From Fagopyrum homotropicum (taxonomy: Eukaryota; Streptophyta; Magnoliopsida; Caryophyllales; Polygonaceae), in contig BSWB01000005.1 in NCBI GenBank assembly GCA_033239125.1, forward strand, positions 102,919,994-102,983,993: a stretch of 64,000 nt of DNA. The letters are read 5' to 3'. The notes under the pieces were generated by a model. That model made no database searches, was not told where the DNA came from, and saw nothing but the letters and a program-made list of their open reading frames with translations. The position numbers and the translations under genes are program-made. Below, piece by piece: positions 24,139 through 34,851 of the stretch (positions within the stretch are counted from its first letter, which is position 1; the number at the start of each line of letters is the position of its first letter).

Positions 24139-26612
24139 TGTAATAACCGAAAATTTTAAGTTTCCGACGAATGGAAATTAACCAAATTCCGATACGACAA
24201 TCGTAATTAAATAAATAAATAAACAAAATAAAGCGAGTTTAAATGTTATCATTTTATGTGACCTTAAATCACATAAAATGATAACACGTATGACCGGAAA
24301 TAAAGTACACACCTTATAAAAAAATAAATATATAAATAATAAAATAAAGATAATACAGAATTAATTCCGTATTATACATTTTTCCGTACCTAATTAGAAC
24401 CCGAGCGAGTAACGAATTCCTTTTCCGTGCTAATATGAAAGCGGGCCGGATGTGGGCCGCTGCGAGGCCCAATCAGCAGCCCACCTCCTAATTAAACCTA
24501 ACCCTAATTTCTCCTAATCAACCCTCTAATTAACCCCTGCTAATCTTCTGCCGCTCTAATCTCTCGCATTTCATCCGCACGCAACAGCTGCCGCCGGACT
24601 CCCTGCCAGTGCCGCAACCACCAGCTACCGCCTTCGACCGGAGTCGCCACCGCCGAGTCTGCGCCGCCTCCAGTCGAGTCCGGTGAGTACACTGCCTTCT
24701 CCGCTGCCTCTCTTCCCCTCCTTCGTTTTGTTCGAAACTCACCTACGGGTTCTGTCATTGAAGACGACGACACTGCCACAGCCCTAGCTGCCGCCGAGCA
24801 GTGCACGCCATCGTCGACAACCCTGCGGCTCGCCAGCCACCACCGCAGCAGATCCGGTAAGCCGCCGCCTCTCCTCCTCGCCATCCTTCTTCTCCGAGTT
24901 AAAAATCGTAACTCTCTGCGCTGTCCTCTTCGGCCGACAGGAACCAACCGCCGCCGCTGCTGCCACCGTACCGTCGCTCCTGACCACCAGTAGCAGACCG
25001 AGACACCAGCCTTGCCGCCGGACTGCAGCCCCGGTATGATCTCCTCCGGCTCTTCTTTCCCCTTGTATATGCGGGTTTCGGTTGTTGTTGCGAGTTAATA
25101 CACATGTATATCCGAGTATGAAATACGTATATATTGGAGAGTGGAATGCGTATATAATCTGAGTTCGAGTACGTATATGGACAATAGATTGGAGGGGTAC
25201 GGTTATGCAATAAAGTAGGTTGGTAAGGGTGGTCGTGTGAGCCTAGATAGAGTTGTATATACCGAATATATAAATATACGTATATATATATAAAATGAAA
25301 TAAAAGTGTACATAAGTGTTTTAAGTTATACATGTAGATCGATATATATAAATCTACTCTTAGGAGTTGAGTTGGATAATTTATAAAATATGTGAACCTA
25401 TATATATATATATCTAAATATCTAAGAGTTACGGATGTTATATTTTTGGAAGGAAGGTTAGTATGAATGGAAGTATGTATATATATATATATACAGATAC
25501 ATAGATATATATATAAGATTAGTTAATACCCGAAAATGAAGTAATGTAATCCGAGATGACGAGTGGACGAGATTAATTTTTAGAACCTTAGTAAACCGTT
25601 TTGGAGATAATCCTAGAGTAGAAAAATGTTCCAAAAGAAATATGAGAGGTCAAGAAGCGACCGGAGAAGTATTTATACTAAGGGTAAAACGGTCTTTTAC
25701 CGTATGAGAATCGTCCTTTCCGTAAATCCTTCGCATGAGGTTGGACATTGAGATGTGATTTTGATACACATGCCTTCATTGACAGGCACTTGAGTTACCA
25801 CGAGTACGGACTATCTGAGGAGTGTTAGAGTGTTTTGACTCAGGTAAGTCCTTGCGACTTACTTAGCCAGTTTCTGAATGTTAGTTGAGTGATAGTAGTG
25901 GTGTGTGCTATTGCTTGATTTAATAATAATCACTTGCTAGGACAACTGTTTTTACGTTTAAGGCCCAAGTGTATGTATAACGGGCCGTGACATCACTGCC
26001 CAGCTCTGACAGGAGACTGGGAGGTTCTCTATACCCAGACCATACAGGTACAAGGTGAGGTGCATCGGATCCATTCCTGATGGTTACACGGGGGCGGAGG
26101 CGAGGTTTGGGAATCCCTCGTGTCACAAAATAAGTATCACTAGAGTGAATGAGTAAATTAAAGCAAGATAATAAAACGGACTTGTTTGAAAGTATGCTGA
26201 GTGTTTATGTTTATCTGAGTGTGTTTGTGCTGCTATTATTCTGCTAATATTTAGATAACTAGCTAACGGTTCTTCTGGTTGTTGTTTTAGATTTACCGCA
26301 GGTTAGATCAGCAGCTGAGTGATCCGGAAGTAGTGGTCAGCCGGGTCTCCGTACTCCTTAGAGCGGGGTTGGGGTTGTTTTGTCTTTCCTTTATTTTGGT
26401 TAAGACAATTGTTATTTTCTTCTGTTTAAGTACCGTAGGCTGCTAGACAGTGTTGCATTCATTACTCTAAAAACATGGTTTTTATGAATTTCGGTTTCTT
26501 TATTTGTGTCTTGTTGCAAGATCCTAGTATTGTTGTTGTCAAACTGAGGTCGGGACCCATTGTGAGGTCCTAACCAGTAATACTCCGAGTTCTGAGAATT
26601 CGGGGTGTTACA
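24139..26612 (+). repeat. Tekay-like LTR, copy 3
   Basis: Starts TGTAATAACC and ends TTACA. It matches LTR 1 at the TATAAAAAAATA variant but LTR 2 at the later C/T site, so the three LTRs form a mosaic, as expected from recombination or conversion in the array. Confidence 0.9.
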
Positions 26613-26881
26613 ACATGGTATCAAAGCTCTAGGTTGGCAACAATGGCACTTGAAATCTTTTGAAAGACCGAATAAATTTTAAGCAGAACCCGAAAAGGGA
26701 TTTGAGTTTTAAAAAGAAAATTTTTGGTTTAAATGCATGCATAGTCTGGTTGGGAATAGAAAAGTACGGCTGACCACCACTACTACCGCGGATCTCAGTA
26801 TGCTTAGTTGGACTTTAGGTTACTGTAGTTAGACTTTTGGACTTTCAGCTAGTAGTAATTATAGTTTTTATTCTTGCACAG

Positions 26882-27739
26882 ATGGCACGTACTAGAGCTA
26901 CGCTAGCTACTGGTCGAGGCAGAGGTCGTCCACCTCTCCCTCCCGCTGGACCAGGTAGGGGAGGTAGGGCCCCTACAGTTAGAGGACGCGGCCGTGGAGG
27001 TAGACCCCCACTAGCCCGAGGTCGAGGTCGAGCTCCACGAGAGGATCCCCCAGCAGTGATCCTGCCAGAGGCTGGAGTGGAGGAAGTAGCTGAGAGTGTT
27101 GGTCCTGAGGTCAGGAATGAGACCGTTGCTAGGTCTGGAGCACAGAGAGCACGTTCGACAGAGTCAGGACGTGTTTCCATTGGAGCGACTGAGTACAGAG
27201 AGTACCGAGCCTACGTTGAGCGTAGGGAAGAGGCTGCTAGGACAGAGAGACTTACCCAGGTACCACCAGTACCGGTTAGATCTGTCTAGGTGACCCAGGA
27301 AGCGCCTCAGGTGCCAGTTGTACCTGAGAGGAGAGTTGTGGCTGATAGAGCGCCTACTGGGACTAGAGCACCAAGGCCAGATGAGTGGTTGAAGGCTTTC
27401 AACTCTCAGAAGGTCCCCTCGTATAATGGAGAGATAGGATTGGAGGTGGAGCATTGGATTGGGCAGGTAGAGACTGCGTTAGAGGCAATACGCTGCCCAG
27501 AGGATCGGCAGGTAGACTTGGTGCAGACTTGCTTCACTGGAGATGCTCATTCCTGGTGGCGGACCATGCGCAGTCGAGTCACCAGTTGGGAGCAGATGAG
27601 GAGCATTGTTAGAGACAGATACTGCCCTGTTTCGTTGAGGAGAGAGAAATTCCAGGACTTCATTGAGGCTGGATTTGAGGACGTCCCGATCGCTGCTGCC
27701 ATCAAGAAGTTCCAGAAGGAACTGACACTGCTTGGACCA
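26882..27739 (+). pseudogene. Tekay-like gag, copy 3, truncated
   Basis: Identical to the start of copies 1 and 2, including the first amber codon (27287-27289), through the capsid region up to ELTLLGP. It then breaks at about 27739 into unrelated AT-rich sequence. Zinc knuckles, protease and pol are missing from this unit, so it cannot transpose by itself. Confidence 0.9.
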
Positions 27740-28022
27740 AAAAATTAAATACAACCAAAAAATTAAATACAATTTCAGCTTTATCAGTTTTGGTTTTACG
27801 TTATGTTTGGGATGTGTATATGTTTATGATGTTACCGTTTTGATACTTGGTTGTGGTTTTGTATACTTTCGATATATACTATTTCAGCTTTATCAGTTTT
27901 GGTTTTATATTTATTTGTGTATTGTTGTAAGATTCAGTGAACTTGTTGTCAGATTAGGGTTAGGATCCATTGTGAGGTACACCCCGTAGCACTCCGAATC
28001 CTACGGATTTGGGGTGTTACAA
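27740..28022 (+). repeat. Diverged Tekay-like LTR 3' end plus small duplication
   Basis: From about 27886 the sequence follows the 3' end of the Tekay LTR with substitutions (TTATTTGTGTATTGTTGTAA, then GGATCCATTGTGAGGT and GGATTTGGGGTGTTACAA). It is an older relative's LTR end. Before it, AAAAAATTAAATACAA is directly repeated at the junction (27738-27770), and TTTCAGCTTTATCAGTTTTG occurs twice about 107 bp apart (27774 and 27881). Confidence 0.7.
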
Positions 28023-29638
28023 CTTGGGTTGTTTTGAGTTGATCTACTTGTGTCTACAAGTTGGTACTTTCTCGAGCCATTCACAAGTATTATTCTTGTG
28101 TTCTTTGGACGACGCTCTATGAATAAAGATTGCAGTGGAAGGGTTCTACGATCGTTCTTGGTTGTGTGTTAGGGCCTCAACATCCCTATTGTACTCCAAG
28201 TCATTTCATATGGTTCATTTTTATTTATCCAACTACCGATCCCCCATCATCATTAATAGCACACCTATTCGACCATACAAGCCAACCAACCCCCTTTTCT
28301 TCATTCCCTCGTTTGATCAATCCTTGTGATAGGATTGATACCCGTCTTCCCGTTGGTATCGAAAGATCGGAAATCAACAACGGATTATCCACGTATCTTA
28401 TGTCTTGATAACTTTATTTGCTCCAGGGTATGAAGAGTCTAGATGCGTTAATCTATGATGTTGATGATGATCCATATCCCTTGAATATTTATCTAAAAGA
28501 GTTATGGTAGTTTTGGGTTCTCCTTTGTAAAATGTGAGAGTTGAGAAGAGATTGTTTTATGGAAAAATTGGGTGAAGTAGGGTTTTTTATGGGTTTTTGT
28601 TTTGTACTAAATGACTACTACTATCACTCTATTAAGGTACATTAACTTAATAAGTTAATGTTATAGGTACTCATAATAGAGTAATAGTGGTAAAAGGCCT
28701 AGTTAACCATTTTACCCTTGTTTTATAACTATTTGTTCTTTTAGGCGTTGATGAAAAAAATAGGAGAGCTGAGTCACTCATGCCTTTCATATTCCGCAAA
28801 ATGCAAAAGCGGAGCGGAATTGTCCTCAATAATAAGATTACATTCTACTATGGATTTGTCATTATCAATTGATATTATATATTAATGTTGTGGTGATCTT
28901 GATCTTGAAACGCTTATTAACCTTTGACATATCTAAAACCTATTTATGTGCGAAGTTAATGATTTTGAATTAAGCATTGAACGATTATTCCCTCTCTCTT
29001 ATTGCTACAATAAGTGTCTCAATTTCTCTATATCGGTCGGCTGACAGGTCTAAACTAGTCGGCCAACCAATTTGTTCTTCTCGTTTCCATGATTTTTAAT
29101 CTCGTTCTTTTGTTTTCTCTCGCGTCATTGATTGGCCGACTTCGTGTTTATATTTCTTGATTTTGTTTTTGTTTTATTATGTATTGGTTTCATTACTTAT
29201 TTGTCAAATCATTTCTTTGTTTTGATTGGGTTCGATCCTAACAACAATCGTTTCTTATAAGCATTTGAGAGATCCAATTCTCACGTTTCATCCCTCGTCA
29301 ATCACCTATACCTTAATAAACCAATTTTTATACGGGGTTTTTCTCGTCTAAGTTTCTGGCCATTAAGCATGGTGGCAACCTGGAAAAAAATCAAAATATA
29401 ATTAGCAACAAATTTAGATGGACATAAGTAATTTTCATTTAAAGTTCCTACTTCATCATGGTCACCGGCCGCATCCAGTGACCAGCTCCTCCGGCATCTC
29501 CAACAACCGTGGTCATATGTCCCTGCTACCTTCTCCCTCTCACCTCTTTCTTTTAATGGCAAGCGACACAAATTAACAAAGGTCGTGTCAATCTCCTATG
29601 GTATAACCAACCAATTTGACAGTGAGAATTCACATTAA
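28023..29638. other. Intergenic DNA, no gene recognised
   Basis: No convincing ORF; short ORFs lack family motifs and biased composition. An imperfect inverted repeat of about 85 bp lies at 28612-28697. The sequence is probably old transposon-derived DNA. Confidence 0.5.
28612..28697. repeat. Imperfect inverted repeat (hairpin)
   Basis: Left arm ACTATCACTCTATTA ... ATTAACTTA pairs with right arm TAAGTTAATG ... TAATAGAGTAATAGT. Arms are about 37-40 bp with small gaps. Could be a remnant of a small MITE; no clear TSD. Confidence 0.55.
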
Positions 29639-29819
29639 GGGCCCGTTTGGAAGCACCGGAAATCATTCCCGATAACGGAATGATTTCAAATCAATCAAAA
29701 ACTACGTTTGGTTAGAGGTTTTTTAACACATAAAAGTAATCACATCCATTTCATTTCCTTTCTCTACCCTTATTCGATTTCATTCCGTTTCCATTCCACC
29801 GCTCCAACCAAACGGGCAC
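29639..29819. mobile_element. Tourist-like (PIF/Harbinger) MITE, 181 bp
   Basis: Imperfect terminal inverted repeats GGGCCCGTTTGGAAGC and (reverse complement of the right end) GTGCCCGTTTGGTTGG, flanked by TAA on both sides (29636-29638 and 29820-29822). A TAA/TWA target duplication and this terminal type fit Harbinger-mobilised MITEs. Non-coding. Confidence 0.75.
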
Positions 29820-29887
29820 TAAGGCTATCTGATAGAATATTAATATAAACTTTACTTATACCACACTCAAAAAAAAAAATTCTTTAT

Positions 29888-30198
29888 GGGTGGGCATTTC
29901 GAGATATACGATCCGATCCAATCCGAAGGCTCGGATATTCGATCTGAGTGCACCCGGATATCCGACAGTTTTATCCGGACGGATATTCGATCCGATCCGG
30001 ATATTTATTCTTAGACTAGTTGAATATATCTCATCCGATCCGACCATTTTCACTAACTCCGATCCGTATCCGATCCGATGATCTGAAAAATATGTCTGAA
30101 TCAGATCGGACTCGGATCACCAATTGCCGGCTATTTTCGGATTCGGATTTTTCGGATCGGATCTTCTGATTAACGGATCGGATATTTTTGTTCACCCC
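29888..30198. mobile_element. Probable hAT-like MITE rich in GATCCGGATAT motifs
   Basis: Ends GGGTGGGCA and TGTTCACCCC are imperfect inverted repeats. The interior is a degenerate array of GATCC/GGATATCCG units readable on both strands. No convincing 8-bp TSD (only TTCT shared by the flanks), so the exact limits are uncertain. ORFs here are composition artefacts. Confidence 0.5.
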
Positions 30199-30204
30199 TT
30201 CTAC

Positions 30205-30717
30205 GAGTATTTCTACGAGTATTTGGTTTAAAGGGGATTTGACGCCGTTTAGAAACTACGAGCTTATTGTAGTTGAAGCTGATTGAACTAATTGAATTTT
30301 TTTTATAGATTTGTTGAGCGTTTGATAACTACGAGATTATCGTAGCTAATATATACGTAAAATTACGTAAAAAGGACTTCATCCATATTATATTGTAATT
30401 TTATTTTTTTTTGTAGATATTAAATAAAGATTGTAGTTAAACATTATTATAGCAACTGTTATTCTATAATAATAATTTGTTATATGACTAAATAAAATAG
30501 TATAACGTTATTTGTAAACTTACAAGTTAGTTTTGTGAAACTTAATTTATTAGTTTTATTGTCATTTTTTATATCAAATTAACAATATATTTTCATCAAA
30601 TTTTTAATTTTTTTATTAATATAAATTATACATCATAAATACAAGTTAGTTTATGTATTGTTTTTAATCAAATATTTAGTGCATGGAGAATATTTCATTT
30701 CCTGACATCTCTAACAC
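30205..30717. other. AT-rich intergenic DNA
   Basis: Degenerate repeats such as AACTACGAG(C/A)TTAT at about 30253 and 30331. No gene seen. Confidence 0.4.
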
Positions 30718-31046
30718 TTAAAGTTTACGAGCCGAGCTCTTGAGTGCATCAACGATGGCAATTGCCCCTTCATCTTCCAAGTTTAGGTGGCTCAAGAGAG
30801 CTTTACTTAAAGTCATTCCAGCTTCTACACCAAACATGGCACCCCTCAAGTCAAGCTTTTACAAGTGAGTACACAGCTCGGGTGCCTTGGACAAAGCAAT
30901 CCCACCTTCGGAATCAACCCTTGTGGAGGAGCACCTTTCTTGAGGACTTTAAGTATGAATTTACTACACTTCTTGGCATAAAGTTGCATTGTAGACCAAC
31001 CATCTTCATCAGGCTCATTTTCATATTGATGGTTTGCAGTTGTAAA
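30718..31046 (-). pseudogene. RANGAP1: RanGAP1 pseudogene fragment (WPP tail joined to LRR part)
   Basis: Read on minus, two blocks match plant Ran GTPase-activating protein 1. The first, NEPDEDGWSTMQLYAKK followed by FILKVLKKGAPP (about 31045-30935), matches the end of the WPP nuclear-envelope-targeting domain. After a jump, DSEGGIALSKA (about 30925-30880), an in-frame TAA and KLDLRGAMFGVEAG with LNLEDEGAIAIVDALK (about 30862-30725) match leucine-rich repeats. The stretch normally between WPP and these LRRs is missing, the frame shifts between blocks, a stop interrupts the LRR, and one inter-repeat stretch is lost. It is a decayed gene copy or captured fragment, assigned by recognition of family motifs, not by a search. 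The plus-strand ORF over it is a shadow. Confidence 0.7.
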
Positions 31047-33300
31047 TGGAACTTCTTTAACTACTACAAAAAAGGTAACATACGCAAATATTTCGGACTA
31101 TATACTCCAGATTCATCCGACATAAAGATTAGAGATGTATTTCCTCTCATATTATATGCCCCGAACCTTCTATTTTATATCCGACGTATTTACTTACTGT
31201 AAAAAAGTCATAACAATTTGCGTAGTTTTAAATTCCCGGGGTATTTGGTAGTATATACCCCGGATATTATATTATCCAGAGTGTGTAATATCTTATATAT
31301 TAGGCGTATTTGATGGTATATACCCTGTATATGTGAAAATTTGGGGTATTTCTTTCGAAATGTCCGTCTAATATATTGTAGAATATATCACTGATTTAAT
31401 CTAATCCGAAATATTAAATCTATGTTTTCTTTCAAGAAAGCAAATATAAGAGATTCACCTACACACAACAATGTATGCATAACAGGGAAACAAAGCAAAG
31501 ACACTATATCTCTTTGAGTATTGTAGCTAACTCAATTTTTATGGTTGCAACATCAAGTACAACTCGACTATCCCTACTCATTGAGTGTAGAGGAACCAAC
31601 AAAATTAGATTTAGCTATTTTTTGCCTCAAAAATTAAGGACCTCTTACATTATTTTTAATGCCTTCCTCACGTTCGGTCAATTTTTCAGGGAATGGATAA
31701 CACCTTTAATGTTGTCTGAACAGAGGGAGAAAATTAACATTTAAATATTTATGTTTTAAATCCAATGCGTGGACTTTTTGTCCAACTTTTTATTAAATCT
31801 TGATGTGATTGAGAATTGTGGGTCGTTCTTATTTCTCACTTTTATAGCTTTCTCACTAGAATGCGCCTCAATAAATTTATACGAAATTTCAGTGAAATTA
31901 TAAATCATTTTTTTTACAGAAATAACAACTTTCATATGTTATTACACTTTAATTTGGGGTATAATTTGAAACTAATAATGAAATACAATAATATCATAAT
32001 TTTGAATTCTAATTTTCTTAAAAGATTAGACAAATTAAGTTCTATAAAACTAGTATCTTTATGCAACGTATTGACATTTATGCATTTTCTAATACTATTA
32101 ATGAAAATAGTATTATTTCATAGTTAGCAATTAAAACATTAAAAGTAGCAATTAATGTTTACAAAAGAAAGTCGATAAATAATGTTTTCATTGATTATGA
32201 AATTTGACAATTAAGATGGCAAATTACAAGTTGTAGTAATAAGGTCCGTAGCAGAGTAGCCCTTTCACATACGTAGGTGTGTAAAAAGCTTATATATACA
32301 ACTCCCTAGAAACAACCCTCGATCACAAACGTTCAAAGAGGCGGTTTCACCTAATATATTATAGCATATAGCAATTTCCTAACCAAGAATGGCCAAATAG
32401 GACAAGTTTTTGTTTAGTAACACATAAGTAAGATCGATCAATCAATCAACTAACAAACATAACCCCCGTACAAGATCTCGTTCCAATCTCAAAACATAGC
32501 TCAAAATTTCATAACCAAGCTTAAAGCTGCCTTTTGAGGAGGAACAGAAAATACAATTTTCTATTATGACGACAACTCAAGATGTTATTTGATCAAGGAA
32601 TAATATAGATTAGCTTGTTTATAGAAATGTTGCATTAACATTAGCTATAGATGCTTAGTAGTGATGCAAAGTGAAGGTATTGCCTCCGAAAAATGTCAGA
32701 CTCGGAAAAAAAGAGAGGCTTCGGTTCTATAACATTTATCATCTTAGCCATTGCAGTTTCCATGTTCAAATTACATTAAAATGGTAGAAATCAACATCCA
32801 TGATCTGTTAAACACGTATTCGGAATAGCAAGAATAAAAATCAGTACAAGTTTCTGTTTCAAAATCTCTTCTGCAAAAAAAATTACTATCGAATATGATT
32901 GCCCAGGCATATTGAACATAGTAGGTAAAATCAACCAATGATGATCGTATCATCCTAAGCATATCAGCTAAAACGTACAAGTTATCAAAGAATCCTACCA
33001 ATTAAAGCTATTACAAAGGACTTGAAAATTACTTTTTTTTTTTTTTTTTAAATTACTCGTAAATCGTGTCAAATCAGTAAATGGTTTTATAAAAAAAAAC
33101 ATGTGAATTACTGGAAGATTTTGTAACCATTTTTTAGTTGAAACAAATCTTTAGTTTAATTTTACTATTAGTTTTTTTAAGAAATTTAAATAATTATTAT
33201 TCATAAATTATACATTAAGTAAACATACTCTTGAAGTTTTATTTTTCGGAACGTTTCTAAATTTTTTAGAAAGATTATCATCATAACTTATTTACATTAA
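31047..33300. other. AT-rich intergenic DNA without recognisable genes
   Basis: Short ORFs have no family motifs. 31080-31400 has repeated GGTATAT/CCGGAATAT-like words (GGGGTATTTGGTAGTATATACC and a diverged second copy about 80 bp on). A block at 32605-32655 (TATAGATTAGCTTGTTTATA) recurs, diverged, at 33425-33475. Probably old transposon remnants. Confidence 0.45.
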
Positions 33301-33320
33301 GTATTTTGAGGGATTTTGTT

Positions 33321-33372
33321 ATCCCACATCGATTATCAACCACAATTGATGGTTTTAGATTTTGTATAAATA
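33321..33372 (+). promoter_or_regulatory. snRNA-type USE plus TATA module, copy 1
   Basis: ATCCCACATCG (33321-33331) matches the plant upstream sequence element RTCCCACATCG of U-snRNA genes. TATAAATA follows at 33365-33372, with centres about 42 bp apart, the four-helical-turn spacing known for RNA polymerase II snRNA promoters. No snRNA-like sequence is recognised downstream, so function is unproven. Confidence 0.4.
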
Positions 33373-33534
33373 GAGAGTTTAAAGATTATACAAATCATAC
33401 ATTTATTAGTGTTTTGATAAAGAAATATAGATTAGCTTGTTAACAAAAATGTTGGATTAACATTATCTATAGAATTCAAAATTGAGAGAGTTTGAGAATT
33501 TTTTGTTGAACATTTCACACAGTATTGTGATGCA

Positions 33535-33705
33535 AATTGTAGAATCTAAGATCGGAGATTTGAGAATTCAAAGAATCTAATATCAAAGATGAGAATTCAA
33601 GGTTGAAAGGAGATGAGAGAATTCAAAGAATCTAATATCGGAGATGAGAGAATTCAAAGAATCTAATATCGAAGATAAGAGAATTCAAGGTTGAAAAGGA
33701 CAATT
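33535..33705 (+). repeat. Imperfect tandem repeat, unit about 32 bp
   Basis: Four to five copies built on GAGAATTCAAAGAATCTAAT ATCGGAGAT variants, some joined by AAGGTTGAAA. No gene. Confidence 0.75.
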
Positions 33706-34160
33706 TGTGAATTTTCTGTTGGTGGACCTTAAACAAGGTTTACTATCCTGTCATGATGAGGATAGCGTGTGACATTCTCTCCCTACCAGTCTCGAACGTG
33801 GGGCCGATGACGTGTTTAACACGTTTAACAAGCATATAGATGAGAAGCGCAACTTCTTAAGGCCGTAAACTGTTGAAGCCTTGTTGTGTAGCAAATATTG
33901 GTTGCGGTATCACACTGCTCAGCATTACCATACCTCTATGCCGAAAACTTGTATAAATAGAGGTTTAAAGAGTAAACAAATTTCATGCTGGCTAAGTTCA
34001 AGTACCATTTTGTTTAAATTTGAAATAGAGCTCTCACAATTTCAAGTATTATTTGGACTAAGTTCAAGTATTATTATAAATTTTATTCTCATAACTTTTT
34101 TAAAAAATATTTGTTATCCACGATTTTTTTTACTTCATTCATATTTTCATGGATTTTGGT

Positions 34161-34225
34161 ATCCCACGTCGGTTATCAAGTAACGTTATCAATTAAGATT
34201 GACAATTTGAGAACTTGTATAAATA
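34161..34225 (+). promoter_or_regulatory. USE-like plus TATA module, copy 2 (diverged)
   Basis: ATCCCACGTCGGTTATCAA and TATAAATA at 34218-34225, separated by more than in copy 1. A further relative is at 34660-34710 (ATCCCACGTTGGTTATCAA then TATACAAATAGAGAG). The shared flanks (TTCATGGATTTTGGT / GAACTTTACT and GACAATTTGAGAACTT) show these are copies of one dispersed repeat. Confidence 0.35.
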
Positions 34226-34309
34226 AAAGGTTTAAAAATTTAGAAAATTATATCTTTTGTTGGATTTTTGGCTAAGTTCAAGTATAATTTTTATTCATAT
34301 CGGATACAT

Positions 34310-34445
34310 AATTGTATGTGGATCGTTAACCAACTATACGTGGGTCGTTGACCTATTGTTACATGGTCGTTGAACTACTGATACGTTGTTCGGTAACCTA
34401 CTGATATGTGGGTTGTTGATCTACTGATATGTGAACCGCCGACCT
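34310..34445 (+). repeat. Imperfect tandem repeat, unit about 28 bp (GGTCGTTGACCTACTGATACGT type)
   Basis: About five diverged units with cores ATGTGGATCGTTAACC, GTGGGTCGTTGACC, ATGGTCGTTGAAC and so on. Similar units reappear at 34810-34851 and after 36008, where a hAT element has split the array. Confidence 0.7.
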
Positions 34446-34851
34446 TCTAACATTTAGGATGTTTTATATATCATTACAAAATATTGTTGACCTACTCATA
34501 CGTATTTGACTTTGTTATTTAGTTTTAACAAACTCGGGTACGTATATTTTTGTATAATCTTTTTTCTCTCTTATTTAATCTTTTTTCTCATAATTATTTT
34601 TTATATCCATTTATTATCCACACATTTATAACATTCGGTCATATTTTCATGAACTTTACTATCCCACGTTGGTTATCAAGTAAACATGACAATTTGAGAA
34701 CTTATACAAATAGAGAGTTTGAAGACTAAATAAATAATATCTACTTTTGCCTTTTGGCTAAGTTCAAACATAAGTTTTATTCATACTAGATTATTATATG
34801 TTATGCTATGTGAGTTGAGCCGTTGACCTGCTATGTTAGGTGGGTCGTTGT

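Larger units (their letters stand above)
8298..27739 (+). mobile_element. Tandem array of a Tekay/Del-like Ty3-gypsy chromovirus (3 LTRs, 2 full + 1 partial internal region)
   Basis: Order: LTR 8298-10771, internal, LTR 16218-18691, internal, LTR 24139-26612, internal truncated at 27739. The period is 7920 then 7921 bp. By eye the repeats differ at only a few bases, for example poly-A length, a few LTR bases and one primer-binding-site base. A chromodomain at the polyprotein C-terminus plus LTRs of about 2.5 kb indicate the Tekay/Del clade. Shared inactivating stops show the units arose by duplication or unequal recombination through LTRs rather than independent insertions. The array interrupts the Harbinger element at 8297. 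No right-hand TSD survives. Confidence 0.9.

Noticed and set aside
30744..31202. Plus-strand ORF of 152 codons
   Set aside because: Shadow of the RanGAP1-like fragment on minus; no recognisable family in this frame.
31060..31400. Possible CACTA transposon end (ACTACTACAAAAAAGG)
   Set aside because: No matching inverted end, no 3-bp TSD and no transposase found.
33535..33705. CRISPR-like array
   Set aside because: Imperfect direct tandem repeats without unique spacers, in a plant nuclear context.
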